Source: Dioszegia crocea (taxonomy: Eukaryota; Basidiomycota; Tremellomycetes; Tremellales; Bulleribasidiaceae). From it: a stretch of 64,000 nt of DNA. Positions 44,869 to 58,532 of the stretch are shown here, one piece after another. Position 1 is the stretch's first letter, and each line of letters begins with the position of its first letter. Both the position numbers and the translations under genes were made by a program. The notes under the pieces are model-generated. The model saw nothing but the letters and a program-made list of their open reading frames with translations. It ran no database searches and was not told the origin of the DNA. The stretch spans positions 1,155,082-1,219,081 of the forward strand of contig BCKK01000001.1 of NCBI GenBank assembly GCA_001600615.1. Direction: 5' to 3'.

Positions 44869-46967
44869 ATGGCCTCGCTGACGGACCTGTTCGAGTTCTT
44901 GGCATCGCCAAATCCTTCCGCCAGGCATCTAGCCCTGCAAAATCTGGTCGGACACACCCCGAAGGCCGCCGCACAGAGGCATATCTTCATCCCCTCGACT
45001 TTGGCTCCTCTGACTACGAGCGATGGCGCACAGGCAAATGGAGGGGGCGGAGGCTTGCTAGGTGCTGCTGGAAGTGCTAAGATGGCGGAGGATGATAGAC
45101 GGAAAGTTCAAGGTCTGAAGGATCTCATGGGCCTCTGCAGAGATCAAGCTGTGAGTCGTCAATGAAAGATGATCAGTCAGGCCAATCAAGGAGGCCAAGC
45201 TGTCGGCCTGCCCGATCTATATTATAGCGCCCTCACGAGAAAGCTGTCTTGTTGGCTGAGCAAAGCGCTGACCTCAAAGATGATTGCCCATGACGCATTG
45301 TCCGGTCTGATCAACCTCTCAGACAGCTTTGCTGTCGCTCGTCACATTGCGGCTGACAAAGACTTCATGGTCTGGCTAGTGTCATACACAGCTGTAAGTC
45401 TTTTGCCGATTCAGATATCTGTAACTATATCCGTTACCGCAGCTGCGGCTGTTGCTTCGTCTGAGCGACATCGCTGATCAAAGCAGAACCCCACATCCCC
45501 TCTCTCACCACTAACCTCCATGCTCCTTTCCAATCTAACATCACATACTCCTCTCCTACTCTCTATCTCGAATATCACAATACCTGTCGTTCCCCTTCCC
45601 CAGTCCAAAGTCTACCCACCCTACTATCTCACCGCCAGCGCATCGAGCTCTTCCACACGGCATCCCGACTTCCGAGACCGAGCTGCAAATCAGCCCGATG
45701 CGGGCGTTGGGCAGAGCGAGGAGGTCGAAATAGAAGGTCTGAGAGCGTTGGTCCAGGCATTTGAGGATGGAGCTGGGGAAGGTGTTGGAAAGGGAGAGGG
45801 CAAGAGAAAGGGGGAATGTCATTTCCTGGCGAGTGTGTTTGCAAATGTGTCCACGGTGAGTTTCACCTCTGGCATAACCTTCGGCGATGCATAGTGGGAG
45901 TACGAATAGGGATATCCGGGAGAGATTTCAGTCGAGGGCATGATCGATATCTTCAGGACAAAGTCCGGCAGAATATCGCTGACGCTACAGCTACCTGCAA
46001 CAAGAACGCTGCTTTTGACACCATACCCACCATTCCCATATCCAAGCTCGTCAAGCTCGAATCAGACCCCATCAACCGAGCCCTCCTCACCATCTGCCAA
46101 CGCCCCAATCGCCATTGCCGAGCCAGAACCGCTCTTGTCCAAACTTACCCCCCACACCTCACACCCGGACATAATTCGCAGAGGCGGCTGCCTGGGAGCC
46201 ATCAAGAACATCGCGCTAGATCGAGGATGTCACGCGTTCTTGCTAGCTGAGGAGGGCGACCGTGTGAGGTTGGAACGCACGGGCGCTGGAGCGATCTCAG
46301 GGACATCGATGGGGAAAGAGGAGACTGGAGGTGAGGCGAGTGAGCAGGTCGTCAGGGGTGTAGACGTTTTACCTTCGGTATTGGGGCCACTTATGGGTGG
46401 GGAAGAATATGATATGGAGGCAAGTCGACACCTGTTTAGGCTGAAATAAGTGTGACATAACTGACATTTTTTCAGGATATGGAACAGCTTCCTGCAACTC
46501 TGCAATTCCTGCCTCCAGATAAGAAGCGCGAACAGGATTCCGTCCTGAGGATGATGTGTGTAGAGATCTTGCTACTGCTTTCCACATGTCAGTTTGAGAG
46601 CTTATCTCCGACCCTAAATCCGCAAGCTGACTTTCTGCGCAGCTTATACCGGACGTGAAACATTACGGAAACGAGGGGCATACTTTGTCGTTCGAGAATT
46701 ACACAAAGTCGAGAAGGAGCAAAATGTGCGTCCAGTCCAGTCCATCAAAAGTGCTCAGCAACTGATAGGGTGCAGATCATAGATGGGATTGAGCGTCTGG
46801 TGGGTCTTCTCCAAGGCGACGAAGGGAGAGATACCAAGGTGGACGAGATTGAGGGATTGGTCAGAAATCAAAAGACTGTTCGAGCGGGGACTGTCGGAGT
46901 GGCTGTAGAGCCCGAAACGGAGATGGAGCAGGGCGAGGAAGCAGAAGGCGATGTTGTGGAAGTATAG
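44869..46967 (+). CDS. HGH1: HGH1 homolog (FAM203 family)
   Basis: Hgh1 is an armadillo-like cytosolic protein that helps the TRiC chaperonin fold eEF2. The N-terminus TDLFEFLASPNPSARHLALQNLVGH begins the helical repeats. Further family blocks are DALSGLINLSDS, MLLSNLTSHTP, CHFLASVFANVST, RRGGCLGAIKNIALDRGCH, GEEYDMEDMEQLPATLQFLPPDKKREQD and YTGRETLRKRGAYFVVRELHK. The C-terminus is acidic. About seven introns. I start at 44869 (CACAATGG) rather than the in-frame ATG at 44827, which lies in likely leader sequence. Glu/Gly/Lys-rich insert at about 45,760-45,820. Confidence 0.9.
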
Positions 46968-47787
46968 TAACTCCCTAGATTATCAAATTGACTATCTAGG
47001 TCAGTGTAATCTTACCGCTGCTGGCAGCTTTCCGCTTTCCGTTATTGGTCGCACGTCATTTACGTTGACACATGATCGAAGCCAGGAGCTCTGTCTCATG
47101 CAACCATTTCAGCAGGTCATCATGCCAGAGTTTATCGCTGCAGCAACATCGTTACTGTGTGTGACATCTTAGATCGTCACATTGCCCGGTCCTCGGCCTT
47201 TACTTAGCCACAATCTGATTCTGTCCCACAACAGTTAGCATGAAATCCCTCATGTCCACCTCCTCCCTTGTCTCCGACTCTTCATTCCCCTCCATTTTCA
47301 GAGCTACCGGTCGGCTCTCAATGCCAGGTTGACGAGGCCCATGATGTCGACGAGAGGTGTCGCGGACCGGCCGTGAGTGTCAAGCGGGACGAGTGCGATT
47401 CATTTTAATGAGCATGGCAGTAGTCTGCCCCGCGCAGACCGAGAAACGGGCATGTAGTCAATCAGCGAGATGCCGACAAATGGACATTCGGGAAGTCGGT
47501 CATTAGAAATCAGTGGGCCGACTGCGATTCAAATAGCACTCAGATGTTTAGAGCCAGAATCAGATACTATCAGTTCAATGGCGGTAGATCCCAGCATGAG
47601 CGCGTTACAATCACTGATTCGTCAGCCGGCAGGGAGTGTGCCAGAAAGTGGGGATTTATTGATAAACACTATACCGGGAATATTACATTACCCCAGGAGA
47701 GGATATTGAATATTGAATCACCCTATTGCGGAATACAGACATCCCCCCTGCCAGAAGTTCCAGAAAATCCTGATTTTTCTGGAAAAG

Positions 47788-48953
47788 TGTTCCGGGGTTT
47801 TACGGCGTTATCGACTCTTTCACTATGATGAATTTCGGTATTAGGCATTTTACGCTATTGCAGAATCCTACATTCTGGAATTCTGGATTCTGGATTCTGG
47901 ATTTTAATGGGAAATATGTTCCGGAGATTTACGGCGTTATCGACTACTTCACTATGAGGGATTTCGGTTTGGGGTCCGCCAGAGTCGGTCAACGTGGGTT
48001 CGCATCTGTCGACGTCTTTGTGTACGGGGATTTACGGCGTTATAGCAAGTTTCAGAAGGGGTATTTCGGAATTAGCCCAATCAACGGTTGATCGACGGTT
48101 GATTCAACGGTTGACGCGAATGTTTCGTCGGGGGGTCCAGTCGACACGATGTGTACGGAGTTTTACGGCGTTATCACCTGTTCTGTTGGCTGGGATTTCG
48201 GGATCAACCGAGTCGACGTTGAATTCGACGTCGATCCGCAACTGTCGACGTCGAATGTACGGGAATTTGCGGCGTTATCTCTTGATTCAGCGCTGGGCAT
48301 TTCGGATATAGGTCGAATCCGCGGTCGCTGTCGACGTCGACAGAAATGTTCGGGCGTGGAGCTGTCGACGGTCTCGTCGGGGTCGGGAATTTGCGGGAAT
48401 AGCGATGGAGACAGGTGGGGGGATTCCGGGATCTGAGCCAGCCCTGTCGACAGAGTGGCTGTACGTTTGGTTGGGTGGCAAACATCCTGCATCCACATTG
48501 CCCGTTGTCCAGCATATTTGGTGCTCTCGCTCCAAGGTCAATTTAGAGACGCAAGTGAAGTGATCACGGGTGCAATGACTGATAAGATGTGTATTCATGC
48601 TATGTCTCACTGGCGATAGGACGTCCTCTCTTGTCGTCGAGCTTGATTTCCTTTAAAAATCACACAGATACAAAACGCGTCGGAGCTGCGACCCTAAGCT
48701 CGTCTTTCGAAAGCATAGCTAAAGCCTTCTTGTTTTTCAGCGTGATGAGGCTGGGCAAAGACTCAAAGCATTCGATCAACAGCCAAGACGCTAGTCAAAT
48801 TTTTGTCACTGCAAAAAATTGAGATACTGGCTATCGTCTATACGAGATACGGGCCATCGCGTATAGGCGATCCCGAACATCACCGTGGAAAATATCAAAA
48901 TTGTTCCGGACATTTGCGGCGTTATCGGCGGTTCTCATAGCTGGGATTTCGGA
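47788..48953 (+). repeat. Degenerate interspersed repeat, six units around the core CGGCGTTAT
   Basis: Six units share TGT(T)(C/A)CGG, then nnTTT(A/G)CGGCGTTAT, and about 25-30 bases later ATTTCGG. The core (R)CGGCGTTAT starts at 47802, 47931, 48034, 48165, 48269 and 48916. Spacing between the first five alternates 129, 103, 131 and 104 bp. Units 1 and 2 are the most alike. Between units 3-5 and after lie GTCGAC palindromes. It could be a decayed mobile element, a minisatellite or a structural chromosomal element. Confidence 0.75.
48008..48451. repeat. Cluster of eight GTCGAC palindromes
   Basis: GTCGAC occurs at 48008, 48140, 48212, 48244, 48330, 48336, 48364 and 48446. By chance such a 444-bp stretch would have about 0.1. 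Several are extended (CGACGTCGAC-type inverted repeats). Confidence 0.85.
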
Positions 48954-49532
48954 ATCAATGGTGAAACACGATGAAACATGCTGTTTTTGGCGGGCGTCTT
49001 CCCGGATCCCGCTCTCTGCCATCGAGAGTCGGACCCAGCCATTTCTATTCGCTCGCGATGATGCTATGCTAGCTGTCAATTTTAGAGGTGAAGCTGTTCA
49101 TGGACGGCTGGCGCGGAAGACAAGCGGAAGATTCTTGAAGACTATGTAGTCCTTCAGTACAACGACTCGTACGACGTAGCTCGCTCAATCGTTTCACCTC
49201 CCGGGCCGGTGGCTGACGCAGCGGGTATCAGCATGACCTGCGCCCTTTAGACAACTACCAGAGCACGATCAGATCACTCATCGACATGTCTGCACAATTC
49301 ATTTCCGACGCGTTATATCATTCCCTAGATGTACGCCCATTCACACTTTCCGCCCAACTTTCGTTCCCCACATTATCTGATCACTGCAGACATTACTATC
49401 GTCCGCAGTCGATTAGGTAGATCCCTGGATAAGAGGAGCGCGCTCCTCGTCGTGTAGAGCGTTCCTACCGCTGGCAATAGTGGTGCTGCGGCTGTCAGCT
49501 GTGCTCCTCAACATCATGAAACTGCAAACTCA

Positions 49533-50581
49533 CTAAAGGGACTTAAGGATGGCAAAGACAGAGAGGATGAAGAAGGCCAAGGCTGACCAGTGGATGAACT
49601 TGGAGCTGGTCTGGTGGATGACTGAAAGTCAGCGAAGTCTGTGTATACGGCGGTATCCGAGTAACGTACAGATGGCAAACAACGCCCATGAGATGGCGGC
49701 GGCTCCGGCAGCATCACCCTCACGCGAGGCAAAGGCATACGCGCAGCTGGTAGAGGACAAGAAGAGGAGGCCAAAGAAGACGAAGACTTTGGTCCAGATA
49801 CCGGCGTGGTGGGTGTGGGCGTTGACGCCAAATGCCTCGAACGCGGAGAGGACCACGAGGACGATAGTCCCTGACGTGTCAGCTTGCTGCATCTATCTTA
49901 CCGATGCCATGGACTATGAAACCTACATCCGTGGAAGAGGGAGAAAGGAAGGTGGACGAAGAATTCCTCTCCTAGACCCTCACGGGTGGAGTGGTTCTTC
50001 TTGACGACGTAGTAGATCTGGCTGACGGTGGCGGACACGAGCAGCGATAGGACAAAGGCGAGGATGTACCAGTGACGAGCCCAGAAGAAGACGTAGACGG
50101 CGTTGCTGCACGGTCAGTGCTGAAGACAAAGGATGGGGTGGACAAATTGTGGAACGTACAAGAGACCCAAGATGACGAATCGCCACCCGATAGAGTCAAT
50201 GAAGATAGCCTTGCCCCGGTCGGTGAACTGGTAGATCATGGTGCCGAGGAGGAGGAGGTGAATCAAGGACCACACGTAGAACGCCTAAATGGTCAGCTGG
50301 GCTGCCGACGAAAGGATGGTAGCACGTACGTAGTAGCTGGGAGTAATATATGTGATCTTGCTAGATCCGTACATGTCTTCAGGACCTGCGACACCGTAGA
50401 CATTGGAGCCGAGAGAGAGGGCGAACACGACAATGTTCGCGAGCTAAGACTGGTCAGTCTATAGTCGAGACAAAGGGATGAGGCCCCCACAACAGCCCAC
50501 AGCGGCACTGTCGGTGGTGCGACAGCGTCGGGAGTGAGAATGCTGACCTACCTTGAGGATGAGACCGTCGGTGAGCGCCAT
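49533..50581 (-). CDS. Multi-pass membrane protein, DUF1774-like
   Basis: Five or six exons splice to a protein with about eight hydrophobic segments: [128 protein letters not shown] and [18 protein letters not shown]. Charged loops are short. The pattern resembles a fungal family of unknown membrane proteins (DUF1774); that label is from memory and not checked. The start ATG at 50579-50581 encodes [10 protein letters not shown], spliced after this short first exon. No known substrate. Confidence 0.75.
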
Positions 50582-50925
50582 GTTGATGGATGAGCTGAAG
50601 GTGAGGATATGATAAGGGTGAGTGAGAAGTGAAAGCAAAGCAAAGGAAGCGGGAAGGAGGCTGCAGGCTGAGCGCTTTGTTGAAACTCAAAAACTGCGCG
50701 TCTGGGCCTCGACGCGTCATCGCTTCAGGGTGGGTGGCGAATCAGGCACACATCCAGGCACGAGGCATGAAACAGCGGCCATCACCGGCTGAGGCTTGAT
50801 GAAAGGGTTGAAGGATCTTCTACGCGTCCTTTCCAATATACACAAGCACAGCCTAGGATGAGCGAGATGGATCTGACATCTATACACGTCCTGGGGCTGA
50901 CTCATACTGACAGAGCAATCAAGTC
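50582..50925. other. Divergent intergenic region
   Basis: About 345 bases between the DUF1774-like gene and the type I membrane protein gene. No gene supported. Confidence 0.45.
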
Positions 50926-52486
50926 ATGAGGGTGCTGAAACCAGTCCTATTGCTGTCCCTCCCCTTCCTATCAACATCCGGCGCTATTTCTCAACGACCG
51001 CCGGGACGAATGTTGATACGGCAAACCCCAACAGACGGCTCTTCGAGTTCCACAGCAACTAGCTTAGCTGCTTCTTCGAGCACGGCTCTACCGCCCTCAG
51101 CGACGAATACAGCATCTCACGAGTTTCTCGCGACGAAGACTCTCGAGGTGGCACCCAAACCAATACCTCTTGCTGCTACTGTGGGGCTAATCATGCCAAA
51201 TCCATACGAGAAGGCTTATATCGGTGAGCTTGTATACCTCATCTGGCTCGAGCTTGTCGCTGACGAGTAGAGATTCAGTACAACCTGGGATTTGTCGAAG
51301 TGGTTCCGCGACCCGCTCCCAGCGTCGGAGGGTGGCTGAGGACTGTCACTCCTTTGCTCATCACCCCGGACCATAATGTGAGTCTCTTGCAGGCCGGGCA
51401 GACTTTATCTTGGCTGAGCAGCAGGTGAACGTGTTGCCGGACTCTGGCACGGCAGATCCTGGATCGGCGCAGGCCATACCACCGTCGTCAGGTGGACTGT
51501 GTGGGCAAGTGATGTTTCCTTTGATTGCAGTGCAGCCAAGTCTACAGATGCTGATATTCTCTAGAGCGGTAGCTGAAAATTACCCCATATCGTACCCGTA
51601 CATCTTCCATCAACCCGGATGGTACATGTTCGTCTTGAATCAAACCTGGCTGCAGCCTACCATAGTCAGTTCTATCTTTGCCCCCATATTACAAGCAAAC
51701 TGATGCACCAGACCAATTCGACTTGCGCCCTCCCTATCGTATCCCAACAATCCTTCTTCGCAACCCACCTCGTCTCCCTCTCTCCGCTACCCACTGGCGG
51801 CTCGATGCCCCGACCTCCAACATCAGCCTACACGCTCTGGGCAGGAGTAACCACCTCGCTCCCTGGCCCAATACCGCTTGAGGACCACTACATCGGACCG
51901 AGCGAAAAGTTAGGGATCGGTCTAGGAGTCACGGGAGCTGTGTTGGCGTTTATGGGGTGTATCGGATGGTACATGTTTGTACGGAGCAGGAGGAAGGCGA
52001 AGCGAGAGGTGAGTATCCTGGATGTTAAATGTGACTGTAGCTAAAGCATCACAGAGAGAAGCTTTCGATAGACTGAAACCAAACGACCAAGCGCAATTCT
52101 TAGCCGATAATCCGGATCATTTTCTAAATCCTTACAGACGGGTGGGGAAACAGGGCGTTGATGGTTGGGGTCGGCCAATAGCAGGTTGGAGTGGATGGGG
52201 TAGATGGGGTCAGGGCAGTGGAGTAAATGGCATGGGCGGGGGAATGGGCAATCTTGGAGTGGGTGGGGGATGGGGACAGAACCCAGCAGGGGGAGGTATG
52301 GCGGGATGGACACAGCAACCCCAGGGCGATGGTGGACCGGGAGACATGAGGCAGGTGTATAATGTCCTCCCGCAGCAGGAGGGTGGGCTGGCTTCGATGG
52401 GTATGGGAATACAAAGTCGGCAACAGCAACAACCGATGATGGTTTGGCCTGCTGGTGCGCCACCGGGGGGATACGGGTATAGATAG
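50926..52486 (+). CDS. Predicted type I membrane protein with Gly/Trp-rich cytosolic tail
   Basis: Not recognised. It begins with a signal peptide (VLLLSLPFLSTSGAIS), then a Ser/Thr/Ala-rich extracellular stretch. A folded region follows (EIQYNLGFVEVVPRPAPSV, LCGQVMFPLIAVQPSLQ, YIFHQPGWYMFVLNQTW). A single membrane helix (LGVTGAVLAFMGCIGWYMFV) is followed by a basic stop-transfer (RSRRKAKRE). The cytosolic tail starts FDRLKPNDQAQFLADNPDHF and then is Gly/Trp/Met/Gln-rich (GWGRPIAGWSGWGRWGQGSG). Four introns of 45-90 nt; the acceptor near 51425 could be one of two CAGs. The layout suggests a surface sensor or adhesin-like protein; this is inference. Confidence 0.72.
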
Positions 52487-52808
52487 GTAAATTCCCCTGG
52501 TTTTAGACGATGTCAGTATATTGTTATCCCTTACGACTTCCGCACTCCAGGGGTAGCGCGGCGTATCAGCGATTGACTACCTATCTACATTGCCATACAC
52601 GATCCGTGATGATAGCTTTGTAGGCGACAGTCGCTGACGTAATACACCTCCTCGACACCAAAGCTCGGACAAATTCGCCGACCTTCGATCTTTTGTTGTT
52701 CTCAGTCACCTTCGATCCAGCTCAGGCCCTTCTTTCGTTTGTCCCAGAAGGCAGCGCAGATCGCCTCGGGGATCAATCTTGCCGATAAAGATCCGTCTCG
52801 AACTGGAC
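52487..52808. other. Intergenic region before YME1
   Basis: About 320 bases. No gene supported. Confidence 0.45.
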
Positions 52809-55830
<3,022 letters not shown>

Positions 55831-56015
55831 AGGATAGAAATACATCATAATTAGAAGTATTGCAATTACTCCCACATCCTTTCGTCGACGTCCCTATGGC
55901 CATCCAGCCATCGGGCGAGCTACCACCCTTGCAGTAGGTCACGACTCTGTCAGAGAGCATGGTGTAGTCGGGATCTTGCCATAGCGTTGGCTGGCGACGA
56001 TGTATGCCCCAAAAC

Positions 56016-56675
56016 TCATTCCTCGCCCTCGGCCTCATTGAAGCTCAGCATCCCTTTGACCTTCTTCTTCTTCTTCCCGCTCGATAGTCCCTTTGCGCCC
56101 TTCTTATCGCCTTCTTCGGGATCCTCTTCCCCAGCTGCTGCACCGACTAATTTGCGCTTGGACGTATTTGGTTTGGGGATGATCGGTTTGGTTGATTTGG
56201 CTTTACTGGGCTCTGATGAGGATGCAGTACTCGTTCCTTTGGGTATAGTGGATGATTTTGATGGAGGAGGGGATTGTGACTTCTTCCCAGCGGCTGTCCA
56301 TATCAGTATAACGCACACTTCAATCGAAAAACAGATATCGAGCACAACCCTAAAGCCAAAGGACTCACCTCTATTTCTCTCCCTCGTAACCTCCTCAGCG
56401 GTCAGATGCCTCCCTTCCTTCAAAACAACCACTTGGGGTCCCTCATCTCCACCACCTCCAAACTTGGCCTCCCACTCATCTTCTTCCTCCTCACCATCTG
56501 ATCCCCCGGCCCACCGGCCGTCGCCTGGACGCTCAGGTAATGCCGCACGACCACCGCTTGGTTCGCCTGGCCGTGATGGGGCCGCCTGAGGCTGACCGAA
56601 GTTTTTGAGAAACGAGGGTGTGGCCGCTACGTAGGATAGGCCCTTGGAGTCGTTCTTGTTGTTCTTGGGCGCCAT
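56016..56675 (-). CDS. KIAA1143/DUF4604-type nuclear-like protein
   Basis: LSYVAATPSFLKNFGQ near the start and GPQVVVLKEGRHLTAEEV further on match the DUF4604 pattern (human KIAA1143: FL-F near the N-terminus, then PQVVVLK and a V-E-E-V helix). The C-terminal half is Lys/Ser/Gly-rich, with KKKKKVKGMLSFNEAEGEE at the end. An intron of 75 nt (at about 56,294-56,368) has no stop and is a multiple of three, so naive reading inserts a hydrophobic stretch (VVLDICFSIEVCVILIW) that is not coding. Function of the family is unknown. Confidence 0.82.
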   Translation of the reverse strand: MAPKNNKNDSKGLSYVAATPSFLKNFGQPQAAPSRPGEPSGGRAALPERPGDGRWAGGSDGEEEEDEWEAKFGGGGDEGPQVVVLKEGRHLTAEEVTRERNRGESFGFRVVLDICFSIEVCVILIWTAAGKKSQSPPPSKSSTIPKGTSTASSSEPSKAKSTKPIIPKPNTSKRKLVGAAAGEEDPEEGDKKGAKGLSSGKKKKKVKGMLSFNEAEGEE

Positions 56676-57057
56676 GGCGAGGGTTGTCAGCTTAGAGGAT
56701 GATGGATAAGGGCAATCAGGTGGATTTCGGAACTTTCGGCCTATTTCGGGTCAAGGCCTTTCTGGCAGACTGCTTCAACTGTTGTTGTCATCCTGTACGC
56801 TGGTGGATACCTACTGACACCAACACTCGACCGATATCGCCGATCAAGAGGCTCTACTGGAATAGGTGTTCTACGGTCTTGGCGCGTTATTCAAAGGTTG
56901 TGGCAAGGCAAGTCACCATACGTCCAATACGACATCTGAGCGGCCGAGTAAGGCCGACTTGCCTCGCGCATTTGAGCCTGTCTATATAAGTCGACGCCTA
57001 TCTGGCTCGACCTTCCCCTGATCTCCAGACCCAGCCTCATCAGAAGTGCTCAGTGAG
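56676..57057. other. Divergent promoter, DUF4604 gene / methyltransferase
   Basis: About 380 bases between opposed starts, including the TATA box. No further gene. Confidence 0.45.
56983..56989 (+). promoter_or_regulatory. TATA box (TATATAA) of the methyltransferase gene at 57058
   Basis: TATATAA within TCTATATAAG lies about 75 bp before the start codon, an ordinary spacing for a TATA-driven gene with a short leader. Confidence 0.5.
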
Positions 57058-58249
57058 ATGACAAGCTTCGCCAAAGCCTCTTTCGACGTTGCAGGATATC
57101 TTGCCTGCAGGCCGTACGTATCATGTTGACTCCTCACATACCTCACGCACTTGACTAACTAATGTAGGACATACCCCAGCAGGGTGTGGGATGTAGTCTG
57201 CAAGTATCATGCCCTGAATGGAGGACGATTCGAGCGACTGCTAGACGTGGGCTGTGGACCAGGTAGGTCTCCCGACCCCTCGTTAGCGGCCTACCGCCTG
57301 CAGTGTCTACGCTATCCTTGATGGATGGGTAGCTGACAGAACAGGCTTTGTCGCCTTATCACTCGCTCCTCACTTCACCTCCATCAAAGCTATCGACCCA
57401 GCCAAGAAGATGCTCGACATCGGCCTTCAGCCCAAGGACGCCTCTCTACCTCGGATTCAGTACAGAGTAGGCTCGGCGGAGGATCTAGGTGCTGTCGGGG
57501 TTGGGCAAGGGGAGGACGGTGTGGACCTCGTCATCGCTGGTCAAGCGGCACACTGGTTCGACTATCCGAAAGTCTGGCGAGAGTTTTCGCGGTCTGTTCG
57601 GCCAGGCGGCACTGTCGCTTTCCTCGTGAGTCAGCATTGCTAGTGGCGAGAGATGCCGACTGATTGTTAGGGCTACGCCGAGATGGTATTTCCCCGTCTA
57701 CCCCACCTGAACAAACTCATCGCCCATCACTCCCGCTCACCCGAAGCATTGGGGAATTACTGGCAGCCCGGCCGGCGGATCGTCGAGGCTTTCCTTGAGC
57801 CGGTACCCTTCCCTGTTGTCCCTCAGCCATCTCAATCCCTCATCGCCGAGCTGCCCGCTCTGGAATCTGGCTCTTCACATCCCAAGACAAGCACAATCAA
57901 CGAAACCCCACTCGCCGACAAAGACGGTGACAACTTCGATTTTTCGTCCTGGGATCCCGCGACGGCCGTGCGTCTGCGCACTGACGTATCGGCAGACGAC
58001 AAAGAAGAGCCATGGCTCATGAGGAAGACTTTCAATCGGTCTCAGCTCGAAGGGTATCTTCGAACCTTCTCGGCACTACACTCATACCACGAGGCACACC
58101 CTGATGACAAGGCGAAGAAGGGCAAGGAGGGAGATATAGTGGATAGGGTTGTGGAGCAGATATGGGCGGGGCGAGGTGAAGGAGCAGAGGAGATTGAAGC
58201 TGGGTGGCCCCTGGTCCTCATGATGATCAAGAAGAAGGCAAGAAGTTAA
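57058..58249 (+). CDS. SAM-dependent methyltransferase, trans-aconitate methyltransferase-like
   Basis: A class I methyltransferase: LLDVGCGPGFVALSLAP (motif I), IKAIDPAKKML (motif II), VDLVIAGQAAHWFDY (motif IV, the family's AHWF) and FSRSVRPGGTVAF (motif V). The start AKASFDVAGYLACRPTYP is typical of the Tmt1/Crg1 fungal group, which methylates trans-aconitate and related small molecules. The exact substrate is unclear. Three introns precede GYAEMVFPRLP. The C-terminal domain ends WPLVLMMIKKKARS. Confidence 0.88.
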
Positions 58250-58532
58250 GGCTGAATTTTGTCGATAACAATCTTTATTGGGGAAGCTTTTGTAAGAATG
58301 ATCCAGGGCATATAGTGGGCTCCATTCTAGGCTCACGAGTAGTTACGCTCTTCCCACACCTGCACACCTGAGCGGGGACACTGGACAGACCACAGCAGGG
58401 CGTACTGCTAATCCGCCACTTTTGGCTTACGTACACGCCCGGCCCCGCCACCCATCTTCGCTGAAGCGCTGATAGCTTGCAGATTGCAGCTCACCTTTCC
58501 ACCCTTTCAGCCATAGGATATCTATAGCAACG

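Larger units (their letters stand above)
46968..49532. other. Gene-free block, 2.56 kb, with degenerate repeats
   Basis: No spliced or unspliced gene could be supported on either strand. It contains the repeat array listed separately, a 7-bp TTCTGGA microrepeat (47,873-47,902), three near-copies of CAACGGTTGA (48,081-48,114) and a cluster of GTCGAC palindromes. Open frames here are simply the repeats read in frame. Confidence 0.6.

Noticed and set aside
47544..48515. Overlapping 80-110-codon ORFs in the repeat block
   Set aside because: They translate the repeat units themselves in different frames and resemble no protein family.
49286..49420. Possible two-exon micro-gene encoding MSAQFISDALYHSLD then TLLSSAVD
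   Set aside because: Splice sites are plausible but the product is only 23 residues, with no family and no further support.
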